Below are positions 34,385 to 43,064 of a stretch of 48,334 nucleotides of DNA, piece after piece. A program made the translations under genes and the position numbers. This DNA is from Burkholderia cepacia (GTDB taxonomy: Bacteria > Pseudomonadota > Gammaproteobacteria > Burkholderiales > Burkholderiaceae): assembly GCF_001039005.1 (NCBI RefSeq), contig NZ_LDWR01000061.1:1-48334 (forward strand). The letters run 5' to 3'. Position 1 is the first letter of the stretch. Each line of letters starts with the position of its first letter. Below the pieces are notes generated by a model, which did no database searches, had not been told where the DNA came from, and saw only the letters and a program-made list of their open reading frames with translations.

Positions 34385-36571
34385 ATGTCGAACGAAACGA
34401 AGTGCCCGTTCAACCACACCACCGGTGGCGGTGCGACGAACAAGGACTGGTGGCCGAATCAGTTGAACCTGAACGTCCTGCACCGGCACTCGGCGCTGTC
34501 CGATCCGATGGACAAGGATTTCGACTACACCGAGGCATTCAAGAAGCTGGACCTCGCGGCGGTGAAGAAGGACCTGCATGCGCTGATGACGACGTCGCAG
34601 GACTGGTGGCCGGCCGACTTCGGCCACTACGGCGGCCTGTTCATCCGCATGGCATGGCATAGCGCCGGCACGTACCGCACGGCCGACGGCCGAGGCGGCG
34701 CGGGCGGCGGGCAGCAGCGCTTCGCGCCGCTCAACAGCTGGCCGGACAACGTGAGCCTCGACAAGGCGCGCCGGCTGCTGTGGCCGATCAAGCAGAAGTA
34801 CGGCCGCAACATCTCGTGGGCCGACCTGCTGATCCTGACCGGCAACGTCGCGCTCGAATCGATGGGCTTCAAGACCTTCGGCTTCGCCGGCGGCCGCGTC
34901 GATACGTGGGAACCGGACGACGTCTACTGGGGTTCGGAAAAGATCTGGCTGGAACTGAGCGGCGGGCCGAACAGCCGCTACTCGGGCAAGCGCGACCTCG
35001 AAAGCCCGCTCGCCGCCGTGCAGATGGGCCTCATCTACGTGAACCCGGAAGGCCCGGACGGCAACCCCGACCCGGTCGCCGCCGCGCACGACATTCGCGA
35101 GACGTTCGCGCGGATGGCGATGAACGACGAAGAAACGGTCGCGCTGATCGCGGGCGGCCACACGTTCGGCAAGACGCACGGCGCCGGTCCGGCATCGAAC
35201 GTCGGCGCCGAGCCGGAAGCCGCCGGCCTCGAGCAGCAGGGTCTCGGCTGGAAGAGCACGTTCGGCACCGGCAAGGGTGCGGACGCGATCACGAGCGGCC
35301 TCGAAGTCACGTGGACGTCGACGCCGACGAAGTGGAGCAACGACTTCCTGAAGCACCTGTTCAGCTATGAGTGGGAGCTCACGAAGAGCCCGGCCGGCGC
35401 GCACCAGTGGGTCGCGAAGGACGCCGGCGACGTGATTCCGGATGCGTTCGACGCGTCGAAGAAGCATCGTCCGACGATGCTGACGACCGACCTGTCGCTG
35501 CGTTTCGATCCGGCCTACGAGAAGATCTCGCGCCGTTTCTACGAGAATCCGGCCGAGTTCGCCGACGCGTTCGCACGCGCATGGTTCAAGCTTACGCACC
35601 GCGACATGGGCCCGCGTGCCCGCTACCTCGGCCCGGACGTGCCGGCCGAGCATCTGCTGTGGCAGGACCCGATCCCAGCCGTCGACCACAAGCTGATCGA
35701 CGCTGCGGATGTCACGGCGCTGAAGGCGAAGGTGCTGGCATCGGGCCTGTCGGTGTCGCAGCTCGTGTCGACCGCATGGGCGTCGGCTGCGACGTTCCGC
35801 GGTTCGGACAAGCGCGGCGGCGCGAACGGCGCGCGGATCCGCCTCGCGCCGCAGAAGGACTGGGAAGTGAACCAGCCGGCTCGGCTCGCGAAGGTGCTCG
35901 CGACGCTCGAAGGCGTGCAGAAGGCGTTCAACGACGCGCAGACGGGCGGCAAGAAGGTGTCGCTCGCCGATCTGATCGTGCTGGCCGGTGCGGCCGGCGT
36001 CGAGCAGGCGGCGAAGAACGCGGGCGTTGCGGTGACGGTGCCGTTCGCACCGGGCCGCGCGGATGCGTCGCAGGAGCAGACCGACATCGAGGCGATGGCC
36101 GTGCTGGAGCCGCTGGCGGATGGTTTCCGCAACTTCCTGAAGCATGCGTACAAGACGCCGGCCGAGGCGCTGCTGGTCGACAAGGCGCAACTGCTGACGC
36201 TGAGCGCGCCGGAGATGACGGTGCTCGTCGGTGGCCTGCGCGTGCTCGGCACGAACGTCGGCGACGCGAAGCACGGTGTGTTCACCGACCGTCCGGAAAC
36301 GCTGACGAACGACTTCTTCGTGAACCTGCTCGACATGGGCACGGAATGGAAGCCGGCGTCGGCCGCGAACGACGTGTTCGAAGGGCACGATCGCGCGACG
36401 GGCAAGGTCAAGTGGACCGGCACGCGCGTCGACCTGATCTTCGGCTCGCATGCGCAACTGCGTGCGCTGGCCGAGGTGTACGGCAGCGCGGATGCGAAGG
36501 AGAAGTTCGCGCACGACTTCGTCGCGGCCTGGAACAAGGTGATGAACCTCGACCGCTTCGATCTCGCATGA
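34385..36571 (+). CDS. katG: Catalase-peroxidase KatG
   Basis: 728 residues, normal length for the bifunctional heme catalase-peroxidase, which removes hydrogen peroxide in the cytoplasm. The N-terminal domain carries the distal Arg-Trp-His region (FIRMAWHSAGTYRTADGRGG), the crosslink Tyr (LIYVNPEGPDGNP), the crosslink Met (FARMAMNDEET) and the proximal His (GGHTFGKTHG); the C-terminal domain is the heme-less duplicate. AAGGAG lies 9 bases before the ATG. Downstream of oxyR and upstream of dps; peroxide induction through OxyR is expected. Confidence 0.98.
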   Translation: MSNETKCPFNHTTGGGATNKDWWPNQLNLNVLHRHSALSDPMDKDFDYTEAFKKLDLAAVKKDLHALMTTSQDWWPADFGHYGGLFIRMAWHSAGTYRTADGRGGAGGGQQRFAPLNSWPDNVSLDKARRLLWPIKQKYGRNISWADLLILTGNVALESMGFKTFGFAGGRVDTWEPDDVYWGSEKIWLELSGGPNSRYSGKRDLESPLAAVQMGLIYVNPEGPDGNPDPVAAAHDIRETFARMAMNDEETVALIAGGHTFGKTHGAGPASNVGAEPEAAGLEQQGLGWKSTFGTGKGADAITSGLEVTWTSTPTKWSNDFLKHLFSYEWELTKSPAGAHQWVAKDAGDVIPDAFDASKKHRPTMLTTDLSLRFDPAYEKISRRFYENPAEFADAFARAWFKLTHRDMGPRARYLGPDVPAEHLLWQDPIPAVDHKLIDAADVTALKAKVLASGLSVSQLVSTAWASAATFRGSDKRGGANGARIRLAPQKDWEVNQPARLAKVLATLEGVQKAFNDAQTGGKKVSLADLIVLAGAAGVEQAAKNAGVAVTVPFAPGRADASQEQTDIEAMAVLEPLADGFRNFLKHAYKTPAEALLVDKAQLLTLSAPEMTVLVGGLRVLGTNVGDAKHGVFTDRPETLTNDFFVNLLDMGTEWKPASAANDVFEGHDRATGKVKWTGTRVDLIFGSHAQLRALAEVYGSADAKEKFAHDFVAAWNKVMNLDRFDLA

Positions 36572-36616
36572 ACCTTGCCGCCGCGTAATGCGGTAGTGCG
36601 GTAACGCAGCAACGCG

Positions 36617-36648
36617 AAACGGCCGGTCGAACGACCGGCCGTTTCTTC
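36617..36648 (+). terminator. Hairpin terminator after katG
   Basis: AAACGGCCGGTCG (36617-36629) pairs with CGACCGGCCGTTT (36632-36644), followed by CTTC rather than an unbroken T run, so leaky read-through into the next genes is plausible. Confidence 0.75.
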
Positions 36649-36681
36649 TGGACCCTGAGTTTCGTTGAAGGAGTGACGACC

Positions 36682-36837
36682 ATGACGCAATTGATGCTGA
36701 ACATGCGCGCCGCACTGGCGGCGCCGAAGATGCGGGCGCCGGCCGAGATCGCGCGATACGTAGTCGGATTCGCGATCGTCGTCGGCGGTGCGGCCGAACT
36801 GGTGTCGCAGGCGCTGCACGCGATCGCGGCCGCCTGA
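36682..36837 (+). CDS. Small putative membrane protein between katG and dps (51 aa)
   Basis: 51 residues beginning MTQLMLNMRAALAAPKMR. GAAGGAG (36667-36673) lies 8 bases before the ATG. The codons are strongly GC-biased in third position, like the neighbouring genes. Residues about 25-45 (IARYVVGFAIVVGGAAELVS) form one hydrophobic stretch that could span the membrane, followed by a short Ala-rich tail. I do not recognise a family. Its position between two peroxide-defence genes suggests coexpression with them. Confidence 0.75.
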   Translation: MTQLMLNMRAALAAPKMRAPAEIARYVVGFAIVVGGAAELVSQALHAIAAA

Positions 36838-36958
36838 GCGCGGCGCGTCACGCGCCACGCTGCAGTGGCGAGCCGTGCGCGCGGGTGGTGCGGTGTCGAC
36901 AGGCAGGTAGCCCGATTCGCTTTCATTACCTTGATTCATTGAATAAGGAGTCCGTAAC

Positions 36959-37447
36959 ATGGCCGGGAAGACTCATGCCACGCAGATCAACATCGGCATC
37001 AGCGACAAGGACCGCAGGAAAATCGCGGACGGCCTGTCGCGCCTGCTCGCCGATACGTTCACGCTGTACCTGAAGACCCACAACTTCCACTGGAACGTCA
37101 CCGGCCCGATGTTCAACACGCTGCACCTGATGTTCGAGGCGCAGTACAACGAACTGTGGCTCGCGGTCGATTCGGTCGCCGAACGCATTCGCACGCTCGG
37201 CGTCGTCGCGCCGGGTACCTTTGGCGATTTCGCGAAACTGTCGTCGGTGCCGGAAGCGAACGGTGTGCCGGCAGCGGAAGACATGATCCGCCAGCTCGTC
37301 GAAGGGCACGAGGCAGTCGTGCGAACCGCGCGCGCGATCTTCCCGATTGCCGACGCGGCGAGCGACGAGCCGACCGCCGACCTGTTGACGCAGCGGCTGC
37401 AGACGCATGAGAAAACCGCGTGGATGCTGCGGTCGCTGCTCGCGTAA
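36959..37447 (+). CDS. dps: Dps-type ferritin, DNA-protecting protein
   Basis: 162 residues. Dps proteins form 12-subunit shells that oxidise and store iron using peroxide and can coat DNA. The ferroxidase region is visible in LKTHNFHWNVTGPMFNTLHLMFEAQYNELW (His and acidic residues at the subunit interface, about 40-70). AAGGAG precedes the ATG. It follows katG and the small membrane protein on the same strand; in B. pseudomallei dpsA is reported to be expressed both from its own promoter and from the katG transcript. Confidence 0.96.
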   Translation: MAGKTHATQINIGISDKDRRKIADGLSRLLADTFTLYLKTHNFHWNVTGPMFNTLHLMFEAQYNELWLAVDSVAERIRTLGVVAPGTFGDFAKLSSVPEANGVPAAEDMIRQLVEGHEAVVRTARAIFPIADAASDEPTADLLTQRLQTHEKTAWMLRSLLA

Positions 37448-37656
37448 GCGCGGCGCGGCCGAGCAGGGCGCCGGCCGGCTCGATCCGGGGTGGCGTGGAA
37501 TCTGTCCCTTGATTGATGCGTATCGCGGCGTGGCCACGTGCGGCGGGCCTTGGCGGTCCATACGCGTGCCGCAACTGCCGGCCGCGGGTCGCGCCGACAT
37601 GACGCGAAGCGCCGCTCGGCTCTAAAATGCCGGGGTTATCTTCCCGGTGCTTCGCC

Positions 37657-38520
37657 ATGCTTGCCCGTTTTCCGCTGTATCTGCGGCTCGTCCGGATGGA
37701 CAAGCCGATCGGCAGCCTGCTGCTGCTCTGGCCGACGCTCAACGCGCTGTGGATCGCGTCGGACGGCCATCCGCGCTGGCCGCTGCTCGTGATCTTCACG
37801 CTCGGCACGTTGCTGATGCGTTCGGCCGGCTGTGCGATGAACGACTACGCCGACCGCGATTTCGACCGCCACGTGAAGCGCACGGCCGACCGGCCGCTGA
37901 CGTCGGGCAAGATCCGCGCGTGGGAAGCCGTCGCGATCGCGGTCGGGCTGTCGTTCATCGCGTTCCTGCTGATCCTGCCGCTCAACACGCTGACGAAGGA
38001 GCTGTCCGTCGTCGCGCTGTTCGTCGCGGGCTCGTATCCGTTCATGAAGCGCTTCTTCGCGATTCCGCAGGCGTATCTCGGCATCGCGTTCGGCTTCGGC
38101 ATCCCGATGGCGTTCGCGGCCGTGCAGGACACGGTGCCGGCGATCGCATGGGTGATGCTGATCGCGAACATTTTCTGGTCGGTCGCGTACGACACCGAAT
38201 ACGCAATGGTCGATCGCGACGACGACATCAAGATCGGCATCCGCACGTCCGCGCTGACGTTCGGCCGCTTCGACGTCGCGGCCGTGATGGCGTGCTATGC
38301 GGCGACGCTCGGTATCTACGTGTGGATCGGCGTGACGCTCGGCTTCGGTCTCGCGTACTGGGCCGGCTGGGCGGCGGCGGTCGGCTGCGCGCTGTATCAC
38401 TACACGCTGATCAAGGGCCGCGAGCGGATGCCTTGCTTCGCGGCGTTCCGGCACAACAACTGGCTCGGCGGCGTGCTGTTTGCCGGGATCGCCGCGCATT
38501 ACCTGCTGACCGGCAACTGA
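37657..38520 (+). CDS. ubiA: 4-hydroxybenzoate octaprenyltransferase UbiA
   Basis: 287 residues from MLARFPLYLRLVRMDKPIG, the normal UbiA start; the frame continues 10 residues upstream without family resemblance. Attaches the polyprenyl tail to 4-hydroxybenzoate in ubiquinone synthesis, in the inner membrane. The two Asp-rich motifs that bind the diphosphate through magnesium are NDYADRDFD (about 72) and DTEYAMVDRDDD (about 180), between about eight membrane helices. The 209 bp between dps and ubiA hold no gene I can support. Confidence 0.97.
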   Translation: MLARFPLYLRLVRMDKPIGSLLLLWPTLNALWIASDGHPRWPLLVIFTLGTLLMRSAGCAMNDYADRDFDRHVKRTADRPLTSGKIRAWEAVAIAVGLSFIAFLLILPLNTLTKELSVVALFVAGSYPFMKRFFAIPQAYLGIAFGFGIPMAFAAVQDTVPAIAWVMLIANIFWSVAYDTEYAMVDRDDDIKIGIRTSALTFGRFDVAAVMACYAATLGIYVWIGVTLGFGLAYWAGWAAAVGCALYHYTLIKGRERMPCFAAFRHNNWLGGVLFAGIAAHYLLTGN

Positions 38521-38552
38521 ACGGAGCCGCGCGCCGGCGCGCGGTGCCAATG

Positions 38553-38580
38553 AAAAACCGGCCAGGTGGCCGCTTTTTTT
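38553..38580. terminator. Bidirectional terminator between ubiA and proC
   Basis: CGGCCA (38559-38564) and TGGCCG (38567-38572) form a short stem with A5 on one side and T7 on the other, between convergent genes. Confidence 0.8.
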
Positions 38581-38617
38581 ACGTCCGGTGCCCGCGAAGC
38601 CGGCACCGCGGGCGCGC

Positions 38618-39430
38618 TTACGCGCGGCCGAGTTCGTCGCCCATTTCCTTCGCGCGCGCCTCGGCCGCGAGCGCGCCGCGCACGATCGCTTCCTTCACGC
38701 CCTGCGCGTCGAACGACGCGAGCGCGGCGGCCGTCGTGCCGCCCTTCGACGTCACGCGTTCGCGCAGCACGCTCGCCGGCTCGCCCGATTGCGCGGCGAG
38801 TTGCGCGGCGCCCGCGAACGTCGCGACCGCGAGCGCGCGGCCCTGTTCGTCGTTCATGCCGAGGCGGCGCGCGGCTTCCTGCAGCGCTTCGATGAAATAG
38901 AACACGTACGCCGGGCCGCTGCCCGAAATGGCCGTGACGGCGTCGAGCTGCGATTCGTCGTCGAACCATACGATCTCGCCGACCGCGCCGAGCACGCTCG
39001 ATGCGAGTTCGCGGCCCGCCGCGTCGACGCCCGGCAGCGCGGCGAGGCCCGTCACGCCCATGCCGACGAGCGCGGGCGTGTTCGGCATCGTGCGCACGAC
39101 GCGGGCGTAGTCGCCGAGCCAGCGCGCGAGGTCCGTGCCGCGAATGCCGGCCGCGATGCTGATCACGAGCTGCGACTTCAGGTGCGGCGCGAGCGCCTGC
39201 GCGACGTCCTTCAGCACCTGCGGTTTCACCGCCAGCACGACCGCGTCGTAATCGGCGAGCGTCGCGTCGACGGCCGCGCCGGTGCGCACGCCGAATTGCT
39301 GCGCGGCGCGCGCGCGGACGTCTTCGTTGATGTCGATGGCATACAGGCCGTCAGCGGCGACGCCGCGCTTGATCAGGCCGCCGATCAGGGCCGCGGCCAT
39401 GTTGCCGCCGCCGATGAATGCGATTTTCAT
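38618..39430 (-). CDS. proC: Pyrroline-5-carboxylate reductase
   Basis: 270 residues; last step of proline synthesis. N-terminal NAD(P)-binding motif MKIAFIGGGNMAAALIGGL and the C-terminal dimer/active-site segment ITAISGSGPAYVFYFIEALQEAA. It follows the PLP homeostasis gene by 51 bp on the same strand, the yggS-proC pairing seen in many bacteria. The Shine-Dalgarno is weak. Confidence 0.97.
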   Translation of the reverse strand: MKIAFIGGGNMAAALIGGLIKRGVAADGLYAIDINEDVRARAAQQFGVRTGAAVDATLADYDAVVLAVKPQVLKDVAQALAPHLKSQLVISIAAGIRGTDLARWLGDYARVVRTMPNTPALVGMGVTGLAALPGVDAAGRELASSVLGAVGEIVWFDDESQLDAVTAISGSGPAYVFYFIEALQEAARRLGMNDEQGRALAVATFAGAAQLAAQSGEPASVLRERVTSKGGTTAAALASFDAQGVKEAIVRGALAAEARAKEMGDELGRA

Positions 39431-39481
39431 GATGTCCGATTGAGCGAGTGAGTGAACGGAAAGGCGGAAAGGGCGCGGCGT

Positions 39482-40180
39482 TCAGTGCGAGTAATCGCGC
39501 GCACCGAAGATCGCGGTGCCGACGCGCACGATCGTCGCGCCTTCGAGCACGGCCGCATCGAGATCGGCGGACATGCCCATCGACAGCGTGTCGAGCGCCA
39601 GGCCGTCGGCGCGCAACGCGTCGAACAGCGCGCGCAGCGCACGATGCGGTGCGCGTTGCGCTTCGGTGTCGCCGGCCGGTTCGGGAATCGCCATCAGGCC
39701 GCGCAGCCGCAGCGACGGCAGCGCGGCAACCGCGCGCGCGACCCCGGCCACGTCGGCGGGCGCGACGCCGCTCTTCGACGCCTCGCCGCTGATGTTCACC
39801 TGCACGCAGACGTTGAGCGGCGGCAGGTGCGCGGGGCGTTGTTCCGACAGGCGCTGCGCGATCTTCAGCCGGTCGACCGAATGAACCCAGTCGAAGCGCT
39901 CGGCGACCGGGCGCGTCTTGTTCGATTGCAGCGGCCCGATGAAATGCCATTCGAGGCTCGCGCGCAAGTCGGCGAGCGCGTCGATCTTGTCGATCGATTC
40001 CTGCACGTAGTTTTCGCCGAATGCGCGTTGCCCGGCCGCATGCGCGGCGCGCACGTCGTCGGCGGGAAACGTCTTCGAGACGGCGAGCAGCGACACGGTG
40101 GCGGGATCGCGGCCGGCCGCGCGGGCGGCGTCGGTGATGCGGCGATGGACGGATTCGAGACGGGCGGCGAGATCGGACAT
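39482..40180 (-). CDS. yggS: PLP homeostasis protein, YggS/PLPBP family
   Basis: 232 residues from MSDLAARLESVHRRI. The PLP-binding Lys is in LLAVSKTFPADDVR (about residue 35), followed by GENYVQES, WHFIGPLQSNK and the phosphate-binding LSMGMSADLDAAV, all typical of the family. It buffers pyridoxal phosphate and affects amino acid metabolism. An in-frame start 11 residues upstream is possible. Likely cotranscribed with proC; glcF ends 98 bp upstream. Confidence 0.95.
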   Translation of the reverse strand: MSDLAARLESVHRRITDAARAAGRDPATVSLLAVSKTFPADDVRAAHAAGQRAFGENYVQESIDKIDALADLRASLEWHFIGPLQSNKTRPVAERFDWVHSVDRLKIAQRLSEQRPAHLPPLNVCVQVNISGEASKSGVAPADVAGVARAVAALPSLRLRGLMAIPEPAGDTEAQRAPHRALRALFDALRADGLALDTLSMGMSADLDAAVLEGATIVRVGTAIFGARDYSH

Positions 40181-40278
40181 GACGGGCACGAAGACAGGCA
40201 CGGAAGCGGGCATGAAGCAGCTGCGCCGCGGCACGCGGCGCATCGATCCGTCCATTATACGGACGCCGCGCGCGAGGC

Positions 40279-41505
40279 CTAGCCGTACAGCAAATGCTCG
40301 ACGAGCTGGATCCAGTGGGTGACCGGAATCTGCGTGCCGCTCTGCAGGTGCGCGATGCAGCCGATGTTGCCGGAGACGATCATCTGCGGTTCGAGCGCCT
40401 GCAGCTTCAGCAGCTTCTGCTTGCGCAACCGGTACGACAGCGACGGCTGCGTCAGCGAATAGGTGCCGGCCGAGCCGCAGCACAGATGGCTGTCGGCCGG
40501 CAGCCGCACGTCGATGCCGAGCGTCTCGAGCAGGCGTTCGACCTTGCCGCGCGACTGCTGGCCGTGCTGCAGCGTGCACGGCGGGTGGTACGCGACGGTA
40601 TGGATCGCGCGGCGCCGCGCGAGTGTCGCGAGTTCGGCCTCGAACGCGAGCAGCACGTCGGAGATGTCGCGCGTCAGCGCGACGATGCGCTGCGCCTTCT
40701 CCGCGTAGGTCGGATCGTCGCGCAGCAGGTGCGCGTATTCGAGCACCGTCGCGCCGCAGCCCGTTGCGTTCATCACGATCGCCTCGGCGCCCTGTTCGAC
40801 GTGGGGCCACCACGCGTCGATGTTGCGGCGCGCGTCGTCGAGCGCTTCGTCGTGATAGTTCAGGTGCAGGCGGATCGCGCCGCAGCAGCCCGCGTCGGGC
40901 GCGACGACCGTCTCGATGCCGAGCGCATCGAGCACGCGCGCGGTCGCGATGTTGATGTTCGGCAGCATCGACGGCTGCACGCAGCCGCCGAGCATCAGCA
41001 TCTTGCGCGTATGCGTGCGGTGCGGCCATTCGAGCAGCCGCGTGCGCGGCGGCACCTTGTCGCGCAGCCGCTTCGGCAGCAGCGGCCGCACGTGCTGGCC
41101 GAGCCGCATCATCGGCGAGAACAGCGCGGCGTTCGGCACGAGGCTCGCGAGCACGCGGCGCACGAGACGCTGCTGCACGGGGCGCTGCACCTGCGCTTCG
41201 ACATGCTTGCGGCCGATCTCGACGAGCCGGCCGTACTGGACGCCTGACGGGCAGGTCGTCTCGCAGCTGCGGCACGTGAGGCAGCGGTCCAGGTGCTGCT
41301 GCGTGCTGCGCGTGACGTTCGCGCCTTCGACCAGCTGCTTGATCAGGTAGATGCGCCCGCGCGGGCCGTCGAGTTCGTCGCCGAGCAACTGGTAGGTCGG
41401 GCAGGTCGCGGTGCAGAACCCGCAATGCACGCACTTGCGCAGGATCGCCTCGGCCTCGTCGCCGTCGGGCGTGTTGCGGATGAAATCGGCGAGGTTCGTT
41501 TGCAT
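40279..41505 (-). CDS. glcF: Glycolate oxidase iron-sulfur subunit GlcF
   Basis: 408 residues, starting MQTNLADFIRNTPDG, which aligns with E. coli GlcF. Two 4Fe-4S sites: C25/C28/C31/C35 in CVHCGFCTATCP and C75/C78/C81/C85 in CLTCRSCETTCP. Two CCG domains follow (DAGCCGAIRLH and HLCCGSAGTYSL). With GlcD and GlcE it oxidises glycolate to glyoxylate at the membrane. The start is certain by homology, yet no Shine-Dalgarno lies in the usual window: the bases before it belong to repeat copy 2. Expression may depend on the repeat or be reduced by it. Confidence 0.96.
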   Translation of the reverse strand: MQTNLADFIRNTPDGDEAEAILRKCVHCGFCTATCPTYQLLGDELDGPRGRIYLIKQLVEGANVTRSTQQHLDRCLTCRSCETTCPSGVQYGRLVEIGRKHVEAQVQRPVQQRLVRRVLASLVPNAALFSPMMRLGQHVRPLLPKRLRDKVPPRTRLLEWPHRTHTRKMLMLGGCVQPSMLPNINIATARVLDALGIETVVAPDAGCCGAIRLHLNYHDEALDDARRNIDAWWPHVEQGAEAIVMNATGCGATVLEYAHLLRDDPTYAEKAQRIVALTRDISDVLLAFEAELATLARRRAIHTVAYHPPCTLQHGQQSRGKVERLLETLGIDVRLPADSHLCCGSAGTYSLTQPSLSYRLRKQKLLKLQALEPQMIVSGNIGCIAHLQSGTQIPVTHWIQLVEHLLYG

Positions 41506-41507
41506 TT

Positions 41508-41792
41508 AGGGTCTGTTTACCTATGGAACGCGCATGCGTTGCCACGAGAACGGCCGCTCGCGAGGCGCGTGACGCCGCGAATACTGACGTATTCGCAAGG
41601 AGCGCAACGCGGCGAGCGGCCGTTCTCGTGGCAACCCCTAATTAAAAAATTCATTCCACGGGAATGCCCGAAATCGCCCGTATGGCGGCGTCGCTCGTCG
41701 CTTGTTTGGCTCGGCCAAACGGCGCTCCTCACTTCTTGCCCTACGAGCGATTTCGGGCATTCGCATGTGCGTTCCATAGGTAAACAGACCCT
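41508..41792. repeat. Three-way-junction palindromic repeat element, copy 2
   Basis: A 285-bp element, the same as copy 1 at 1689-1974 but reversed. Ends: 31-bp inverted repeat 41508-41538 with 41762-41792, one mismatch (G-T type, at 41768), extendable by three T/A pairs. Hairpin A has perfect 24-bp arms at 41538-41561 and 41612-41635 and inner stem GCGAATAC/GTATTCGC with loop TGAC (41577-41596). Hairpin B has arms 41662-41677 and 41747-41762 and inner stem GTTTGGC/GCCAAAC (41704-41720). The linker 41636-41661 is A/T-rich. It occupies the whole glcE-glcF gap. No direct repeat flanks it. Short frames inside it are not kept in phase between the two copies and are not treated as genes. Confidence 0.95.
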
Positions 41793-42879
41793 AAAGATCG
41801 GGGTAGAGCCGGCCGCGGTTGAAGATGCGCGCGGGGTCGAACGCGGCTTTCAGCCCGCGGTGGATTTTCATCATCGGGGCGGGGAGCGGCGTGAACACGC
41901 CCGCGCTGCGGTCGTAGGCGTCGCCCGCGCGGAACAGCGTCGCGTGACCGCCGGCCTGCTTCGCGCTCATGCGCACGGTCTGCGCATCGGCGTCGGTGAT
42001 CCACCAGCGCTGCGCGCCGCCCCATTCCATCAGCTGGGTGCCCGGCAGGTGCATCGGCTCGGTGATCGACGGCAGCGCGAGGCGCCACAGCGCATAGCCG
42101 GGCGGAATGCCGTTGAAGAACGGGTCGGTATGCTCGCGCAGGCCGGCCCAGAAGCGCTCGGCTTCGACCGCGTCGACGACTTCGCCGCCGAGCAGCGTCT
42201 TCGCGGATTTCACGGCCGCTTCGGCGCCCGACAGGCGCAGCACGAGCGTGCCGTTACGCCACGCGCTCGCGCTGACGGGCAGCGGATGGCCGCCCCATTC
42301 GTTGAGCTTGCGCACCGCGTCGGTAGCGGTCATTTCGAACTTCAGCGTGACTTCGGCGACCGGCATCGGCAGCACCTTGATCGACAGGTCGAGCATCAGC
42401 CCGAGCGTGCCGAGCGCGCCGGCCATCAGCCGCGACACGTCGTAACCGGCGACGTTCTTCACGACCTGTCCGCCGAAGCGCAGCATTTCGCCGCGGCCGT
42501 TCATCAGCGTGACGCCGAGCACGAAATCGCGCGGCGCGCCGCAGGTGGCACGGCGCGGGCCCGCGAGGCCTGCCGCGACGCAGCCGCCGACGGTGGCCGC
42601 GCGGCCGAAGTGGGGCGGCTCGAACGGCAGCATCTGGCCGCACTCGGCGAGGACGGTTTCAAGCTGCGCGAGCGGCGTGCCCGCGCGGACCGTGACGACG
42701 AGTTCGGCCGGGTCGTACGACACGATGCCCTGAAACGCGCGCGTGTCGAGTATTTCGCCCTCGAGCGCCTGGCCGTACCAGTCCTTGGTGCCGCCGCCGC
42801 GAATCCGCAGCGGCCGGCCGTCGGCGCTGGCCGCGCGGACGCGTTCGGCCCATCCGGCGACGATGTCGTCCTCTTCCAT
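41791..42879 (-). CDS. glcE: Glycolate oxidase FAD-binding subunit GlcE
   Basis: 362 residues, FAD_binding_4 type, shorter than GlcD as usual. Segments: LRIRGGGTKDWYG, the FAD pocket FGRAATVGGCVAAGLAGPRR, and VKNVAGYDVSRLMAGALGTLG; ends AAFDPARIFNRGRLYPDL. Partner of GlcD and GlcF. The TAG stop (41791-41793) is formed by the edge of repeat copy 2, so the last codons touch the repeat. Upstream, 185 bp separate it from glcD. The Shine-Dalgarno is weak. Confidence 0.95.
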   Translation of the reverse strand: MEEDDIVAGWAERVRAASADGRPLRIRGGGTKDWYGQALEGEILDTRAFQGIVSYDPAELVVTVRAGTPLAQLETVLAECGQMLPFEPPHFGRAATVGGCVAAGLAGPRRATCGAPRDFVLGVTLMNGRGEMLRFGGQVVKNVAGYDVSRLMAGALGTLGLMLDLSIKVLPMPVAEVTLKFEMTATDAVRKLNEWGGHPLPVSASAWRNGTLVLRLSGAEAAVKSAKTLLGGEVVDAVEAERFWAGLREHTDPFFNGIPPGYALWRLALPSITEPMHLPGTQLMEWGGAQRWWITDADAQTVRMSAKQAGGHATLFRAGDAYDRSAGVFTPLPAPMMKIHRGLKAAFDPARIFNRGRLYPDL

Positions 42880-43064
42880 GTTCTGTTGCTGCCTCGACTT
42901 GTTGTTCGGTCGATTGTACCGGGGTGGCGCGATTCCACATCGCGACTATCCCTAAGCCCCGTATTGCGGACCGCATGCCCGCGCCGACGCGCAAGCGGGC
43001 CGCGCGGGCACGGCAGTATGCCGCGGCCCGGCCGCCGGCACGGGCCGCGCACCGCGCGCGGCGC

